NCBI RefSeq assembly: GCF_001704635.1
Contig: NZ_MAXF01000020.1
Coordinates: forward strand, 122,266-186,265
Reading direction: 5' to 3'
Source of the DNA: Streptomyces sparsogenes
Lineage (GTDB): Bacteria; Actinomycetota; Actinomycetes; Streptomycetales; Streptomycetaceae
Length of the DNA stretch: 64,000 nt
Shown: positions 1 to 8,313 of the stretch, piece after piece
Layout: every line of letters starts with the position of its first letter
Numbering within the stretch: position 1 is the first letter of the stretch
Made by a program: the position numbers and the translations under genes
The notes under the pieces: generated by a model
The model's database searches: none
The model's input: the letters and a program-made list of their open reading frames with translations, nothing else
What the model was told of the DNA's origin: nothing

Positions 1-1
1 G

Positions 2-61
2 GCCGCGCCCGGCAAGCCCGGGCGGGGCTGGGGGGTGGATGTGGTGGTCACCGAGGTGTAG
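2..61 (+). CDS. 3' end of an unidentified gene (partial)
   Basis: The window opens inside a reading frame that ends at a TAG at 59-61. The last residues read [13 protein letters not shown]. Nineteen codons are too few to assign a family. The KDPG aldolase gene follows about 150 bases later on the same strand. Confidence 0.4.
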   Translation, partial: AAPGKPGRGWGVDVVVTEV

Positions 62-213
62 GGCCCGAGCCCCTGGTCTCCAGCTCGGCGCGTTCCTTGC
101 CGAGCTGCCGGGCCGACTCCCCGCTGATCCCGAAGCGGCCGCCGGGCGCTGACGAGACACGCACGTTGCAGCATGTGCAATGGACGTTGCTAATAGTGTG
201 CGGCGGCGGCAGG

Positions 214-864
214 ATGGCGGCCGTGAACAGCGCCGCCCCCTCCGCCAAGCCCTCCGTACTCGACCTCGCCCCCGTCATCCCCGTCGTCGTCATCGACGAC
301 GCGGCCCACGCCGTGCCCATGGCCCGCGCCCTCGTCGCGGGCGGGCTGCCGGCGATCGAGGTGACGCTGCGTACCCCGGCCGCGCCGGACGCGATCCGGG
401 CCATCGCCGAGGAGGTGCCCGGGGCGGTCGTCGGCGCCGGGACGGTGCTGACGGCGGAGCAGGCGGAGACGGCCGTCGCGGCCGGGGCGCGTTTTCTGGT
501 CAGCCCCGGGTGGACGGACCGGCTGCTGGACGCGATGCGCGCCTCGGGCGTGCCCTTCCTGCCGGGGGTCTCGACCACCTCGGAGGTCGTGGCGCTGCTC
601 GAGCGCGGGGTGAGCGACATGAAGTTCTTCCCGGCGGAGGCCGCCGGGGGGACGGCCTATCTGCGCTCGCTCGCCTCCCCGCTCCCCCAGGCCCGCTTCT
701 GCCCCACGGGCGGCATCGACGCCTCCCTCGCCCCGGGCTATCTGGCCCTCCCCAACGTGTGCTGCGTCGGCGGCACCTGGATGCTCCCGCCGGACGCGGT
801 CGCCGCGCGGGACTGGGGGCGCGTGGAGCACCTCGCGCGCGAGGCGGCGTCGCTGCACGCCTGA
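214..864 (+). CDS. eda: KDPG/KHG aldolase (2-dehydro-3-deoxy-phosphogluconate aldolase)
   Basis: Class I aldolase of the Eda family, expected to split 2-keto-3-deoxy-6-phosphogluconate into pyruvate and glyceraldehyde-3-phosphate (Entner-Doudoroff type sugar acid catabolism) in the cytoplasm. Family blocks appear in order: EVTLRT with the acid/base Glu, [16 protein letters not shown] with the Schiff-base Lys at about residue 137, and PTGGID for phosphate binding. I chose the ATG at 214 because a GGCAGG ribosome site precedes it and the 216-residue product matches the usual family length. The frame is open back to 97, but that extension has no family similarity. A strong hairpin follows the stop (907-965). 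Confidence 0.9.
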   Translation: MAAVNSAAPSAKPSVLDLAPVIPVVVIDDAAHAVPMARALVAGGLPAIEVTLRTPAAPDAIRAIAEEVPGAVVGAGTVLTAEQAETAVAAGARFLVSPGWTDRLLDAMRASGVPFLPGVSTTSEVVALLERGVSDMKFFPAEAAGGTAYLRSLASPLPQARFCPTGGIDASLAPGYLALPNVCCVGGTWMLPPDAVAARDWGRVEHLAREAASLHA

Positions 865-906
865 TGACGGCGCGGGCGCCGTCAGGCGGTCGCCGGCGCT
901 GAAATC

Positions 907-965
907 TGCGGTGAGTATGGGACAGCGCCGTGGTGTCGGCGTGTCGCTGTCCCATACTCACCGCA
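907..965. repeat. 59-nt hairpin repeat, copy 1 (probable bidirectional terminator)
   Basis: Arms 907-927 and 945-965 are perfect 21-base inverted repeats (left arm begins TGCGGTGAGTATGGGACAG). They enclose an inner CCG-TGGTGT-CGG stem-loop. The element lies between the convergent ends of eda and the RNase H gene. A second copy sits at 63394-63457 with the same loop and compensating stem changes. Confidence 0.8.
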
Positions 966-982
966 ACCCGGGCAATGGCCCG

Positions 983-2362
983 TTAGCGCAGGTGCGTCGT
1001 GTCGTTCAGCAGCCGCAGCGACGCGTTGCCGTCCGCGTAGTACGCCAGCGCCGACAGCGACGCCGCGGAGATCTCCATCCGGAACAGCGCCTCCGGCGGC
1101 GCGCCCAGCGCCAGCCGCACCAGGGTCTTGATCGGCGTCACGTGGGTGACCAGCAGCACCGTACGGCCCGCGTAGCGCGCGACCAGCTTGTCCCGGGCGA
1201 GCGCCACCCGGCGGGCGACCGTCGCGAAGCTCTCGCCGCCGCCGGTGGGGGCCGTCTTGGAGGAGGTGAGCCAGGCCTGGAGGTCGTCCGGATAGCGCTC
1301 CCGTACCTCCCCGAACGTCAGGCCCTCCCAGGCCCCGAAGTCGGTCTCCCGCAGCCCCTCCTCGATACGGACGTCCAGGCCCAGGCGGGCCGCGACCGCC
1401 TCGGCGGTCTCCACGCAGCGCGTGAGCGGTGAGCTGACCACGGCCTGGATGGTGCCGCGCGCCGCGAGCGCCGCCGCCACCAGCTCGGCCTGGCGGCGGC
1501 CCACGGGGGAGAGGTGGGGGTCGCTGCCGCCGCTGCCGGAGAAGCGCTTCTCGGGGGTGAGCGCGGTCTCGCCGTGCCGCAGCAGGACGAGGGTGGCGGG
1601 CGCGCCCAGGTCGGCGGGCGCGGCCCAGCCGCGGGGTGCCGCCATCTGGGCGGAAGTCGGCGGCGGGGTGGCCCCCGGAGTGGCGGTTGGGGTGGTAGTC
1701 GCCGGAGGGGCGGTCGCGGCGGCGGTTGCCGGGGCAGCAGGCGCCGTGGGTGCCTCCAGGGCGTCGTCGGCGGATGGCTGGGCCCCGGCTCCCGCGTCGT
1801 GGGCGGACGGTTGCCCCCCGCCGCCCGCTTCCCCGGCGGCCGTCGCGCCCCCCGCCGCCCCCGCGAGGTCCTCCCCGCCCGCCAGCGAGCCCCCCGGCGG
1901 CGGCTTGGGCCGCCACTGCTCGCCCCGCTTGCCCGCGTCCATCGCCTCGTTGGCGAGCCGGTCCGCGTGCTTGTTCCGCTCGCGCGGGATCCACTCGTAC
2001 GACACCCGGCCCGGCGGGAAGACCACCCTCGCCTCGGCCGCGAGCGGGCGCATGCCGGGGTGCTTGATCTTCCAGCGGCCGGACATCTGCTCGACCACGA
2101 GCTTGGAGTCCATCCGGACCTGGACCTCGGCCTCCGGGTCGAGAGCGTGTGCCGCCCGCAACCCGGCGATCAGGCCCTTGTACTCGGCGACGTTGTTGGT
2201 CGCGGTGCCGATGTACTCCGCCGCCTCCGCGAGGGTCTCGCCGGTCTCCGCGTCGCGGACGACCGCGCCGTAGCCGGCCGGTCCAGGGTTGCCCCGGGAG
2301 CCGCCGTCCGCCTCGACGAGGAAGCGGCGGGTCACCGGCCTAGGGGGTGTCTTGCGGATCAT
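983..2362 (-). CDS. Bifunctional RNase H / acid phosphatase
   Basis: Two-domain protein of 459 residues, like S. coelicolor SCO2299 and M. tuberculosis Rv2228c. The N-terminal RNase HI domain (about residues 10-150) shows the acidic set: D in VEADGGSRGNPG, E in AEYKGL, D in RMDSK, D in HADRLANEA. An Ala/Pro/Thr-rich linker spans roughly 155-240. The C-terminal histidine phosphatase domain has LLRHGET with the phospho-acceptor His, SSPLTRCVETA, and LLVTHVTPIK with the second His. The family removes RNA from RNA-DNA hybrids and dephosphorylates small substrates, with CobC-like similarity. The ATG at 2362 and its GGGAG site lie inside the miniature element 2341-2531. The next plausible start is a GTG at 2335, just outside it. 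The zinc-ribbon and Nif3 genes lie upstream on the same strand. Confidence 0.9.
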   Translation of the reverse strand: MIRKTPPRPVTRRFLVEADGGSRGNPGPAGYGAVVRDAETGETLAEAAEYIGTATNNVAEYKGLIAGLRAAHALDPEAEVQVRMDSKLVVEQMSGRWKIKHPGMRPLAAEARVVFPPGRVSYEWIPRERNKHADRLANEAMDAGKRGEQWRPKPPPGGSLAGGEDLAGAAGGATAAGEAGGGGQPSAHDAGAGAQPSADDALEAPTAPAAPATAAATAPPATTTPTATPGATPPPTSAQMAAPRGWAAPADLGAPATLVLLRHGETALTPEKRFSGSGGSDPHLSPVGRRQAELVAAALAARGTIQAVVSSPLTRCVETAEAVAARLGLDVRIEEGLRETDFGAWEGLTFGEVRERYPDDLQAWLTSSKTAPTGGGESFATVARRVALARDKLVARYAGRTVLLVTHVTPIKTLVRLALGAPPEALFRMEISAASLSALAYYADGNASLRLLNDTTHLR

Positions 2363-2531
2363 GCTGGGCTCCCGACGCCTGGCACGCCCGCCCCCAGGCT
2401 TCGCCCGGGAGGTGCCCCCGGCTGCGTTGTCGTCGTCGCACGCAGCGCCGCTGCGCTCTCCTCCTCCGCCTTGCGGCTGGACGCACCAGACGCCGCTCGC
2501 TGATCCAGCCTGACCCGCAAGACACCCCCTA
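2341..2531. mobile_element. Miniature inverted-repeat element (MITE-like), copy 1
   Basis: A 191-bp non-coding element with terminal inverted repeats TAGGGGGTGTCTTGCGGATC (left, from 2341) and the near-identical complement ending at 2531 (20 of 21 match). It separates the zinc-ribbon and RNase H genes of one operon. The outermost TA at each end reads as a target duplication. Removing one TA plus the interior restores a TAG stop followed closely by GTG. The minus strand carries modules shared with the element at 20119-20312, including GCGAGCGGCGTCTGG, CGCAAGGCGGAG and GTGCCAGGCGTCGGGAGC. No transposase is encoded. Confidence 0.8.
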
Positions 2532-3272
2532 CAGCCCCGACTCGGGCATACGGACCAGGATGCGGCGGCAGTTCTCGCAGCGGACCACCGCGTCGGGGGC
2601 CGCCGCCCGCACCTCGTTGAGCTCGGTGATCGCCAGCTCCTGGCGGCAGCCGTCGCAGCGCCGCTGGTAGAGCCGGGCCGCGCCGACGCCGCCCTGCTGC
2701 TCGCGCAGCTTGTCGTAGAGCTTCAGCAGATCGGCGGGGATGGTGCCGGCGATGACCCCGCGCTCCTTGGTGACGGTCGCCACCTCGGCGTCGATCTCCC
2801 CGGCCGCCGCGTCCCGGCGGGCGGTGGTGTCGCCGATCCGGTCCTGCAGCGACTGGACGCGGCCGGTCAGCTCGGTCACCCGCTCCTGCGCGGCCTCGCG
2901 GCGCTCCATGACCTCCAGGACGACGTCCTCCAGGTCGCTCTGGCGCTTGGCGAGGGAGGCGATCTCGTGCTGGAGGTTCTCCAGGTCCTTCGGGGAGGTG
3001 ACGGCGCCGGAGTCCAGGCGCTTCTGGTCGCGGGCGGCGCGCTGGCGCACCTGGTCCACGTCCTGCTCGGCCTTGGTCTGCTCGCGGGCGGTGTCGCTCT
3101 CCTCGGTCTGCGCCGCGACGAGGAGGTCGCGCAGCTGGGTGAGGTCGGCGTTCAGGGCGTCCAGCTCGGCGTGCTCGGGCAGCGTCCTGTGCTTGTGGGC
3201 GAGTTGGGAGAGCCGGACGTCGAGGGCCTGGACCTCGAGGAGGCGGATCTGGTCGGCGGGCGCGGCGTTCAG
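2529..3272 (-). CDS. C4 zinc-ribbon, coiled-coil protein (DUF164/CdsZ type), CTG start
   Basis: A 247-residue protein. A long Glu/Gln/Arg-rich coiled-coil hairpin (about residues 5-190) ends in a zinc ribbon with CDGC and CENC cysteine pairs. The family is conserved in actinobacteria next to Nif3 and RNase H genes; its biochemical role is not settled. The frame matches family N-termini from NAAPADQIRLL onward, and the only start at that place is CTG at 3272. It overlaps the nif3 stop as CTGA and has GGAG 7 nt upstream. No ATG/GTG/TTG lies close by in frame. The TAG stop is formed by the terminal repeat of the miniature element. Translational coupling to nif3 is likely. Confidence 0.85.
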   Translation of the reverse strand: MNAAPADQIRLLEVQALDVRLSQLAHKHRTLPEHAELDALNADLTQLRDLLVAAQTEESDTAREQTKAEQDVDQVRQRAARDQKRLDSGAVTSPKDLENLQHEIASLAKRQSDLEDVVLEVMERREAAQERVTELTGRVQSLQDRIGDTTARRDAAAGEIDAEVATVTKERGVIAGTIPADLLKLYDKLREQQGGVGAARLYQRRCDGCRQELAITELNEVRAAAPDAVVRCENCRRILVRMPESGL

Positions 3273-4153
3273 CGGGGGGCTCCAGGGGTGGTGGTGGGCG
3301 GGACGTGAGCGGGGGTGGGCGCGTGAGCGGTCCAAGGGTCGGTGACCGTACGGGAGATATGGGTCCGCAGACCCCAGCCGTGGCGGTCGGAGATCTCGTC
3401 GAGCTGCGCGGCGGCCTGCTCGACCCAGGGCCACTCGGTGGCCCAGTGGGCGGCGTCCAGCAGCGCGAGGTCGTCGCCGCCGGGCATCGCCGCGGCCTGC
3501 TGGGCCTCGGAGGCGGGGTGGTGGCGCAGGTCGGCGGTGAGGTAGGCGTCGACTCCGGCCGCGCGCACCTCGGCGAAGAGGCTGTCGCCCGAGCCGCCGC
3601 AGACGGCGACCGTGCGGATCAGCCGGTCGGGGTCGCCGGAGAAGCGGATGCCCTGGGCGGTGGCGGGCAGCCGGGCCGCGGCGCGCTCGGCGAAGTCCCG
3701 CAGCGCGACGGGGTGGTCCAGCTCGCAGACCCGGCCGAGCCCGCGGCGGCCCGCCGGGTCGGTGGGGTCGGGCACCAGCGGGCCGGTGATCCGCAGGTCG
3801 AGGGCGCCGGCGAGGGCGTCGGAGACTCCGGGGTCGGCGCGGTCGGCGTTGGTGTGGGCGACGTGCAGCGCGATGTCGTTCTTGATCAGGGTGTGCACGA
3901 CCCGGCCCTTGAAGGTGGAGGCCGCGACCGTGGTCGTCCCGCGCAGGTAGAGCGGGTGGTGGGTGACCAGCAGGTCGGCGCCCAGCTTCACCGCCTCGTC
4001 GGCGACTTCCTGGACGGGGTCGACGGCGAACAGCACGCGGCCGACCTCGGCGTCGGGGTCCCCGCACACCGTGCCGACGGCGTCCCACTGCTCCGCCCGC
4101 TCGGGCGGCCAGAGTGCGTCGAGTGCGGCGAGGACGTCGATGAGTGCGGGCAC
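3269..4153 (-). CDS. Nif3-like dinuclear metal centre protein
   Basis: A 294-residue member of the Nif3/YbgI family (often labelled GTP cyclohydrolase 1 type 2 homologue). Typical blocks: EQWDAVGTVCG, LLVTHHPLY with two metal-binding His, VAHTNAD, VCGGSGDSL, YLTADLRHHPASEA and DAAHWATEW near the end. The catalytic activity of the family is unproven. The start is GTG at 4153 with GGGAGG about 12 nt upstream, which is rather far. It is the first gene of the nif3, zinc-ribbon, RNase H operon and overlaps the next gene by four bases. Confidence 0.88.
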   Translation of the reverse strand: MPALIDVLAALDALWPPERAEQWDAVGTVCGDPDAEVGRVLFAVDPVQEVADEAVKLGADLLVTHHPLYLRGTTTVAASTFKGRVVHTLIKNDIALHVAHTNADRADPGVSDALAGALDLRITGPLVPDPTDPAGRRGLGRVCELDHPVALRDFAERAAARLPATAQGIRFSGDPDRLIRTVAVCGGSGDSLFAEVRAAGVDAYLTADLRHHPASEAQQAAAMPGGDDLALLDAAHWATEWPWVEQAAAQLDEISDRHGWGLRTHISRTVTDPWTAHAPTPAHVPPTTTPGAPR

Positions 4154-4360
4154 GGGGCAAGGCTACCTCCCGCACCCCCCGCAAGCCTTGCCCCTGCCTT
4201 CACTCAGCGCGACGGCCGGGGCTGGTTCGGCACCCAGCACAGCCCGGCCAGACTTCTCCGGCGAATCGGGCGACAGACACACTTACGTGTGAAGCGAGCC
4301 GATTTCGGTGTTCGGCAGGGAGTGCGAAAACTACGTTGAGTGGTCGGAGGTGACTCAACG

Positions 4361-6031
4361 ATGACAGCCTGTGCCTTCGATGCCGCGCTCGCCGCAGGCC
4401 CCACCGGTGCCCTGGGCGCCGCCCAGCGGCGCCGAGCGGCGTTCACGATCGCCGCGGACGGGTCGTACGGTGCCCGGCTCGCGCTCAGCGGCGAGGCCGG
4501 GTGCTGGTTCCCGGAGCGGTGGACGCTCGACGGGCCCGAGCCGTACGCGGTGCCGCTGCCCGCCGCCCAGCCCGAGGAGCCGGACAGCGAGGTGCTGCCC
4601 CTCGCCGACGGGCAGGTGCTGATCCGCCGCCGGGTGGCCGGCCGCCACACCCTGTCCCTGCTCTACCCGGCCGGCCCCGGCACCGGTGAGCGGCCGCTCG
4701 GGGCCGTCGAGTGCGCCGAGCTGTCGCTGCTGCCCCCCGCGCCCGGCGGCTCCTCCGCCTTCGCGCTGGGCCACGGCGAGCGGTCGACCTCGGTGTGGCT
4801 GGTGCACGGCGGCGGCTTCGGGCCGCAGCACCTGGCCGAGGTGCCCGGCCACTGCACGGGCGGCATCTGGCTGGACCGTACGGGGCGGCTGCTCGCCCTC
4901 GACCGGCGGCTCGACGGCCGCACCAAGACCGTGGTCGTCGATCTGCGCCGCGGCGGCGAGACCAGCCCGCTGCTGCAGATCACCGACGACAGCGACGACC
5001 GGCTGCTGCTGGCCGACCCGGACAGCGGGCTGCTGCTCGTACGGTCCGACGCGCCCGGGGACGAGCGGCTGGGGTGGGGGGTGCTGGGCAGCGCCCGGCC
5101 CGTCAGGTTCCCCGACTGTTTGCGGCCCGCGCAGGCCGAGGCCACGCCCTTCGCGGTGCAGCCGGGGCAGGTGCTGACGCCGGAGGCGTGCGCGGTGGCC
5201 TTCCGCATGGACGGCCCGGCCGGGCGGCCGTGGGTGGGTCTGTGGCGGCCGTCCGAGCGGCGGTTGCGGCAGCTCCCGGCGCCGGAGGGCTGGCTGGCCG
5301 GCGCGGGCCTGTGGTCCCGCGACGGCGAGCTGCGGCTGCCGTACGCGACGGGGCAGGTGCCGTGCGGGCTGGCGCGGCTGCGGATGCCCGAGCCACCGGA
5401 GCCGCCCCGGGTGGCGCGGGTCGCGTCGCCGTCGCTCGCGGCCGGGGTGGCGGTGGCCGCGTGGACCCGGGTCGGGGCGGGGGCGGCGGCCCCCGGGGGC
5501 GAGACCGGGGTGGAGCCGTGGGCCGGGACGGGGTCCTGGGCCGGGGTCGCGCAGGAGACCGGCCCGGAGGCGGAGCCCGGCCCCGAGGCCGGGCAGGAAC
5601 CCCGGCGCGACGGCGGACCTGGCTCCGGGCCACCTGCCGGTGCCGAGCGGGGGAGGGAGCGCCTCCCGCAGCGGGAGCGGGAGCAGCTACCGCTGCAACA
5701 GCGGGAGCCCGTACGGGTGCGGGAGGAGGGGCTCGCGGGCGAGCAGGGGGGCATCGCCGGACGGGAGCCCGGGCAGGGGGGCATCGCCGGACGGGAGCCC
5801 GAACAGGGGCCTGCACGCCTGCCCGAGCGCTTGCCCGCCCACCGGCTCAGACCCCAGCTCATGCCCGGCCCCGCGCTCGACCTCGCTCCCGGGCCTGGTG
5901 TGGCCGCGCGGCCCGTACCACTCCAGCAGGCCCCGCTCGCCCGCCGCGACCAGCTCCGTCCGTCCCATCCGTCCCATGAGCCCCGCCCGCCCCGTCCACC
6001 CCGTTGGGTCCGAGATCGACGCTCTGGTTAG
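4361..6031 (+). CDS. Hypothetical protein, conserved-looking N-terminus, low-complexity C-terminus
   Basis: ATG at 4361 has a strong GGAGGTGA site 7 nt upstream. The first 350 residues or so look like a soluble beta-rich protein, possibly propeller-like, with repeated blocks such as TGGIWLDRTGRLLALDRR and GVAFRMDG-type strands. No catalytic motif is evident and I do not recognise a named family. From about residue 365 the sequence becomes Gly/Ala/Glu/Arg/Pro-rich, with a directly repeated GGIAGREP unit (DNA 5749-5807), and ends in a basic Pro-rich tail. The tail may be poorly constrained or slightly frameshifted. The downstream small gene is on the same strand. Confidence 0.6.
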   Translation: MTACAFDAALAAGPTGALGAAQRRRAAFTIAADGSYGARLALSGEAGCWFPERWTLDGPEPYAVPLPAAQPEEPDSEVLPLADGQVLIRRRVAGRHTLSLLYPAGPGTGERPLGAVECAELSLLPPAPGGSSAFALGHGERSTSVWLVHGGGFGPQHLAEVPGHCTGGIWLDRTGRLLALDRRLDGRTKTVVVDLRRGGETSPLLQITDDSDDRLLLADPDSGLLLVRSDAPGDERLGWGVLGSARPVRFPDCLRPAQAEATPFAVQPGQVLTPEACAVAFRMDGPAGRPWVGLWRPSERRLRQLPAPEGWLAGAGLWSRDGELRLPYATGQVPCGLARLRMPEPPEPPRVARVASPSLAAGVAVAAWTRVGAGAAAPGGETGVEPWAGTGSWAGVAQETGPEAEPGPEAGQEPRRDGGPGSGPPAGAERGRERLPQREREQLPLQQREPVRVREEGLAGEQGGIAGREPGQGGIAGREPEQGPARLPERLPAHRLRPQLMPGPALDLAPGPGVAARPVPLQQAPLARRDQLRPSHPSHEPRPPRPPRWVRDRRSG

Positions 6032-6192
6032 ACTCCTGCGGGGGGCCACGGCAGCCGCGTTCCGTTCACCCGCGGGGCGCCCGGTGACACGTGTTGACGT
6101 CTCTTGACCCTCGTCGTGACGTCGTGGCGAGTTGACTTCCTGATCGGCCTCCCGTACACCGTACGCAGCGATCTGACGGGGTGACTTCCCAG

Positions 6193-6363
6193 ATGTCCCA
6201 AGCCCGCACGAACACGACCGAGTCGCGTCCGCAGGAGGCGGCCGCCGCCGCGGGGGCCGCCGACACCGTCCACGGCAAGCACCGGGGCCCGGCCGCGTCC
6301 GAAGACGCCCAGACCCCGCCCCACGGCCGTCACCGCCGCCCCGGCGAGACGGCGGCGTCCTGA
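6193..6363 (+). CDS. Small hypothetical protein (56 aa)
   Basis: Short, hydrophilic, Ala/Pro/Glu-rich protein containing two related basic motifs, HGKHRGP and HGRHRRP. ATG at 6193 has GGGGTGA 9 nt upstream; a GTG at 6181 is possible but lacks a site. There is no signal peptide, membrane segment or known domain. A near-perfect terminator hairpin follows within 30 bases, which supports a real transcription unit. Confidence 0.5.
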   Translation: MSQARTNTTESRPQEAAAAAGAADTVHGKHRGPAASEDAQTPPHGRHRRPGETAAS

Positions 6364-6389
6364 AAAGCCGGCTGACCTGGCCCGCCACG

Positions 6390-6418
6390 GGGCCGGGACC
6401 CCGCCGGGGTCCCGGCCC
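6390..6418. terminator. Bidirectional hairpin terminator
   Basis: Perfect 13-base arms (GGGCCGGGACCCC at 6390-6402 and its complement at 6406-6418) with a 3-base loop lie between the convergent small gene and the lipoprotein gene. There is no U-tract, as usual in Streptomyces. Confidence 0.75.
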
Positions 6419-6450
6419 ACGTCGGATGTGGTCCGCCCGCTGGTCTGGAA

Positions 6451-6541
6451 GACCCTAGGTCCGGCTCAGACCCTAAGTCCGGCTCAGACCCTAGGTCCGG
6501 CTCGGGCTCTAAGTCCGGCTCAGACCCCTAGGTCCGGCTCG
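6451..6541. repeat. Five-copy 18-bp tandem repeat carrying a stop codon
   Basis: Units of the form GACCCTAGGTCCGGCTCA run head to tail, with the central triplet alternating AGG, AAG, AGG, AAG, AGG. The last unit is 19 bp. The unit at 6523-6541 contains the TAG stop of the lipoprotein gene on the minus strand (6528-6530), and every other unit carries an equivalent TAG. Confidence 0.8.
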
Positions 6542-7226
6542 GCGCCTTGACCGGGACGCAGGGGAACTCGTCGGTGTCCACCTCGACCTTCTTCGTGGGC
6601 CCGCACAGCTCGAACGACGTGGCCTTCTCCGTGTCCGACAGGCTGAACCCGACCACGCCGACCTTGGTCGCGCCCTGCTCGACGGTGCTCCCCAGGAGGG
6701 ATTCGCTCCAGCCGTAGGTGCGCCAGTCGCCGCCCGTGTCCTGCTGGACGTCATCGAGGTCCACCAGCTCGCTGCTGGGGTACGCCTCGGCGAAGCAGTA
6801 GCCGCTCTCCCCGATCTCGCACGGATGCTCCGTCGACTTGTACTTCAGCCGAAGGTATTTGATCTCGGCCTCTTCCACCGCACGGTCGGGCAGTTCCCCG
6901 GTCACGGCGACGTAGACGGCGACATAGTGCTTCCCGGGCTCGGCCGACTTGCCTGCCAGCTCGGGCGTCCAGCTGGTGTCCACCGGCTTCACCCGCAGGC
7001 CGAGGGGCATCCCCGGTTCGGTCGTCACAAAGTCCTTGCCCGGGAAGTCGGCGAACTTGGTATACCTGGGCTGCGAGGCGGTCGACGACGGCCCGGCGCT
7101 GTTGGACGGCGCGTCGCCGGCGCCCTTGGCGCCACCGCCGCTCTTGTCGTCACCGCCGCCGCCCGAACATCCCGCGACCAGGAGAAGTGAGCCGATAGCG
7201 AGCGCGGTCAGCGTGCGAGTCGACAT
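6528..7226 (-). CDS. Secreted lipoprotein of unknown function
   Basis: A 232-residue protein with a type II signal peptide: a hydrophobic stretch then LLVAGC, so Cys20 would be lipidated. A Gly/Asp/Ser linker follows. The mature part is acidic and resembles extracellular DUF-type lipoproteins with a beta-sandwich feel; residues around YVAVYVAVTGELPD suggest an extended strand. I do not recognise a named family. The final residues KAPSRT are encoded by the first unit of the tandem repeat that supplies the stop codon. Confidence 0.75.
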   Translation of the reverse strand: MSTRTLTALAIGSLLLVAGCSGGGGDDKSGGGAKGAGDAPSNSAGPSSTASQPRYTKFADFPGKDFVTTEPGMPLGLRVKPVDTSWTPELAGKSAEPGKHYVAVYVAVTGELPDRAVEEAEIKYLRLKYKSTEHPCEIGESGYCFAEAYPSSELVDLDDVQQDTGGDWRTYGWSESLLGSTVEQGATKVGVVGFSLSDTEKATSFELCGPTKKVEVDTDEFPCVPVKAPSRT

Positions 7227-7285
7227 GTGTCCCCCTCAGGCCGTGGCAGAAGCCGCATCATAACGAGGAGGTCAGCGCAGCGGCC

Positions 7286-8233
7286 CTACCCGCGCTTGAG
7301 CCCCAGCACCTCCACCGCCGCGAAGGTCTCCGCGCGGGGGCGGCCGGCGAAGTAGGGCGTCAGGGCCGCGTCCAGCTCCTCGAAGGTGAAGACGTCCTTG
7401 GCCGTGTCCACCTTGACCGCCACCTTCGGCCGCTCCAGGACGGCGACCATGCCGCCGTGGACGACGAAGACCTGCCCGGTCACCCCCGCCGCCCCCGGCG
7501 CCGCCAGGTAGCCGACGAGGGGGGCGACGTGTTCGGGGGCGAGTGCGTCGAGGGTGCCGTCCTCGGGGGGTTCGAGGGCGGCGAAGACGTCCTCGGTCAT
7601 GCGGGTGCGGGCGCGCGGGCAGATGACGTTGGCCGTGACGCCGTACTTGGCGAGCGCGGCCGCCGTGGAGGTGGTGAGCCCGACGATGCCGCCCTTGGCC
7701 GCCGCGTAGTTCGGCTGGCCCGGGGAGCCGGCGAGGAAGGCCTCGGAGGAGGTGTTCACGATCCGGCCGTGGACGGGGCCGCCGTCCGCCGCCTTGGATC
7801 GCTCGCGCCAGTGGGCGGCGGCGAAGCGGGTGGTGTTGAAGTGGCCTTTGAGGTGGACGCGGATGACGGAGTCCCACTCGTCCTCGCTCATCGAGAAGAC
7901 CATCCGGTCCCGCAGGATGCCCGCGTTGTTGACCAGGATGTCGAGCGCGCCGTACGTGTCGACCGCGAGCCGCACCAGCTCGGCCGCCTGGTCGAAGTCG
8001 GCCACGTCCCCGACGTGGGCGGTGGCGTCTCCCCCGGCCGCCCGGATCTCCGCCGCCACCGCCTCGGCGGGGGCGGCGGACGCCTCGCCCGAGCCGTCGC
8101 GCCCGGGGCGGCCGAAGTCGTTGACGACGACGCGGGCGCCCAGGCGCGCCAGCTCCAGGGCCTCGGCGCGGCCGAGGCCGCGCCCGGCCCCGGTGACGAT
8201 GGCGGTCTTCCCCGCCAGTGGCGTGTTGGGCAT
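7286..8233 (-). CDS. Short-chain dehydrogenase/reductase (3-hydroxyacyl-CoA dehydrogenase type)
   Basis: A 315-residue classical SDR: TGAGRGLG for NAD(P) binding near residue 17, NNAG, and NTSSEAF...YAAAKGG with the Ser-Tyr-Lys triad. The C-terminal extension of about 60 residues is typical of SDRs from fatty-acyl or steroid beta-oxidation clusters. Its likely role is oxidation of a 3-hydroxyacyl-CoA intermediate. Start ATG 8233 has GGGAGG 7 nt upstream. It is the last gene of the MaoC, alcohol dehydrogenase, SDR operon, with 80 bases separating it from the dehydrogenase. Confidence 0.85.
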   Translation of the reverse strand: MPNTPLAGKTAIVTGAGRGLGRAEALELARLGARVVVNDFGRPGRDGSGEASAAPAEAVAAEIRAAGGDATAHVGDVADFDQAAELVRLAVDTYGALDILVNNAGILRDRMVFSMSEDEWDSVIRVHLKGHFNTTRFAAAHWRERSKAADGGPVHGRIVNTSSEAFLAGSPGQPNYAAAKGGIVGLTTSTAAALAKYGVTANVICPRARTRMTEDVFAALEPPEDGTLDALAPEHVAPLVGYLAAPGAAGVTGQVFVVHGGMVAVLERPKVAVKVDTAKDVFTFEELDAALTPYFAGRPRAETFAAVEVLGLKRG

Positions 8234-8313
8234 GGAACGTCCTCCCGGGTCCGGGTCGGTCTCCAGGGTCGGCTGCCAGGTCGTGCGGGCGGCGCGCGAG
8301 GCGCGGGGCGGCG

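Noticed and set aside
6451..6541. CRISPR array
   Set aside because: The 18-bp units are contiguous with no spacers, and no cas genes are present.
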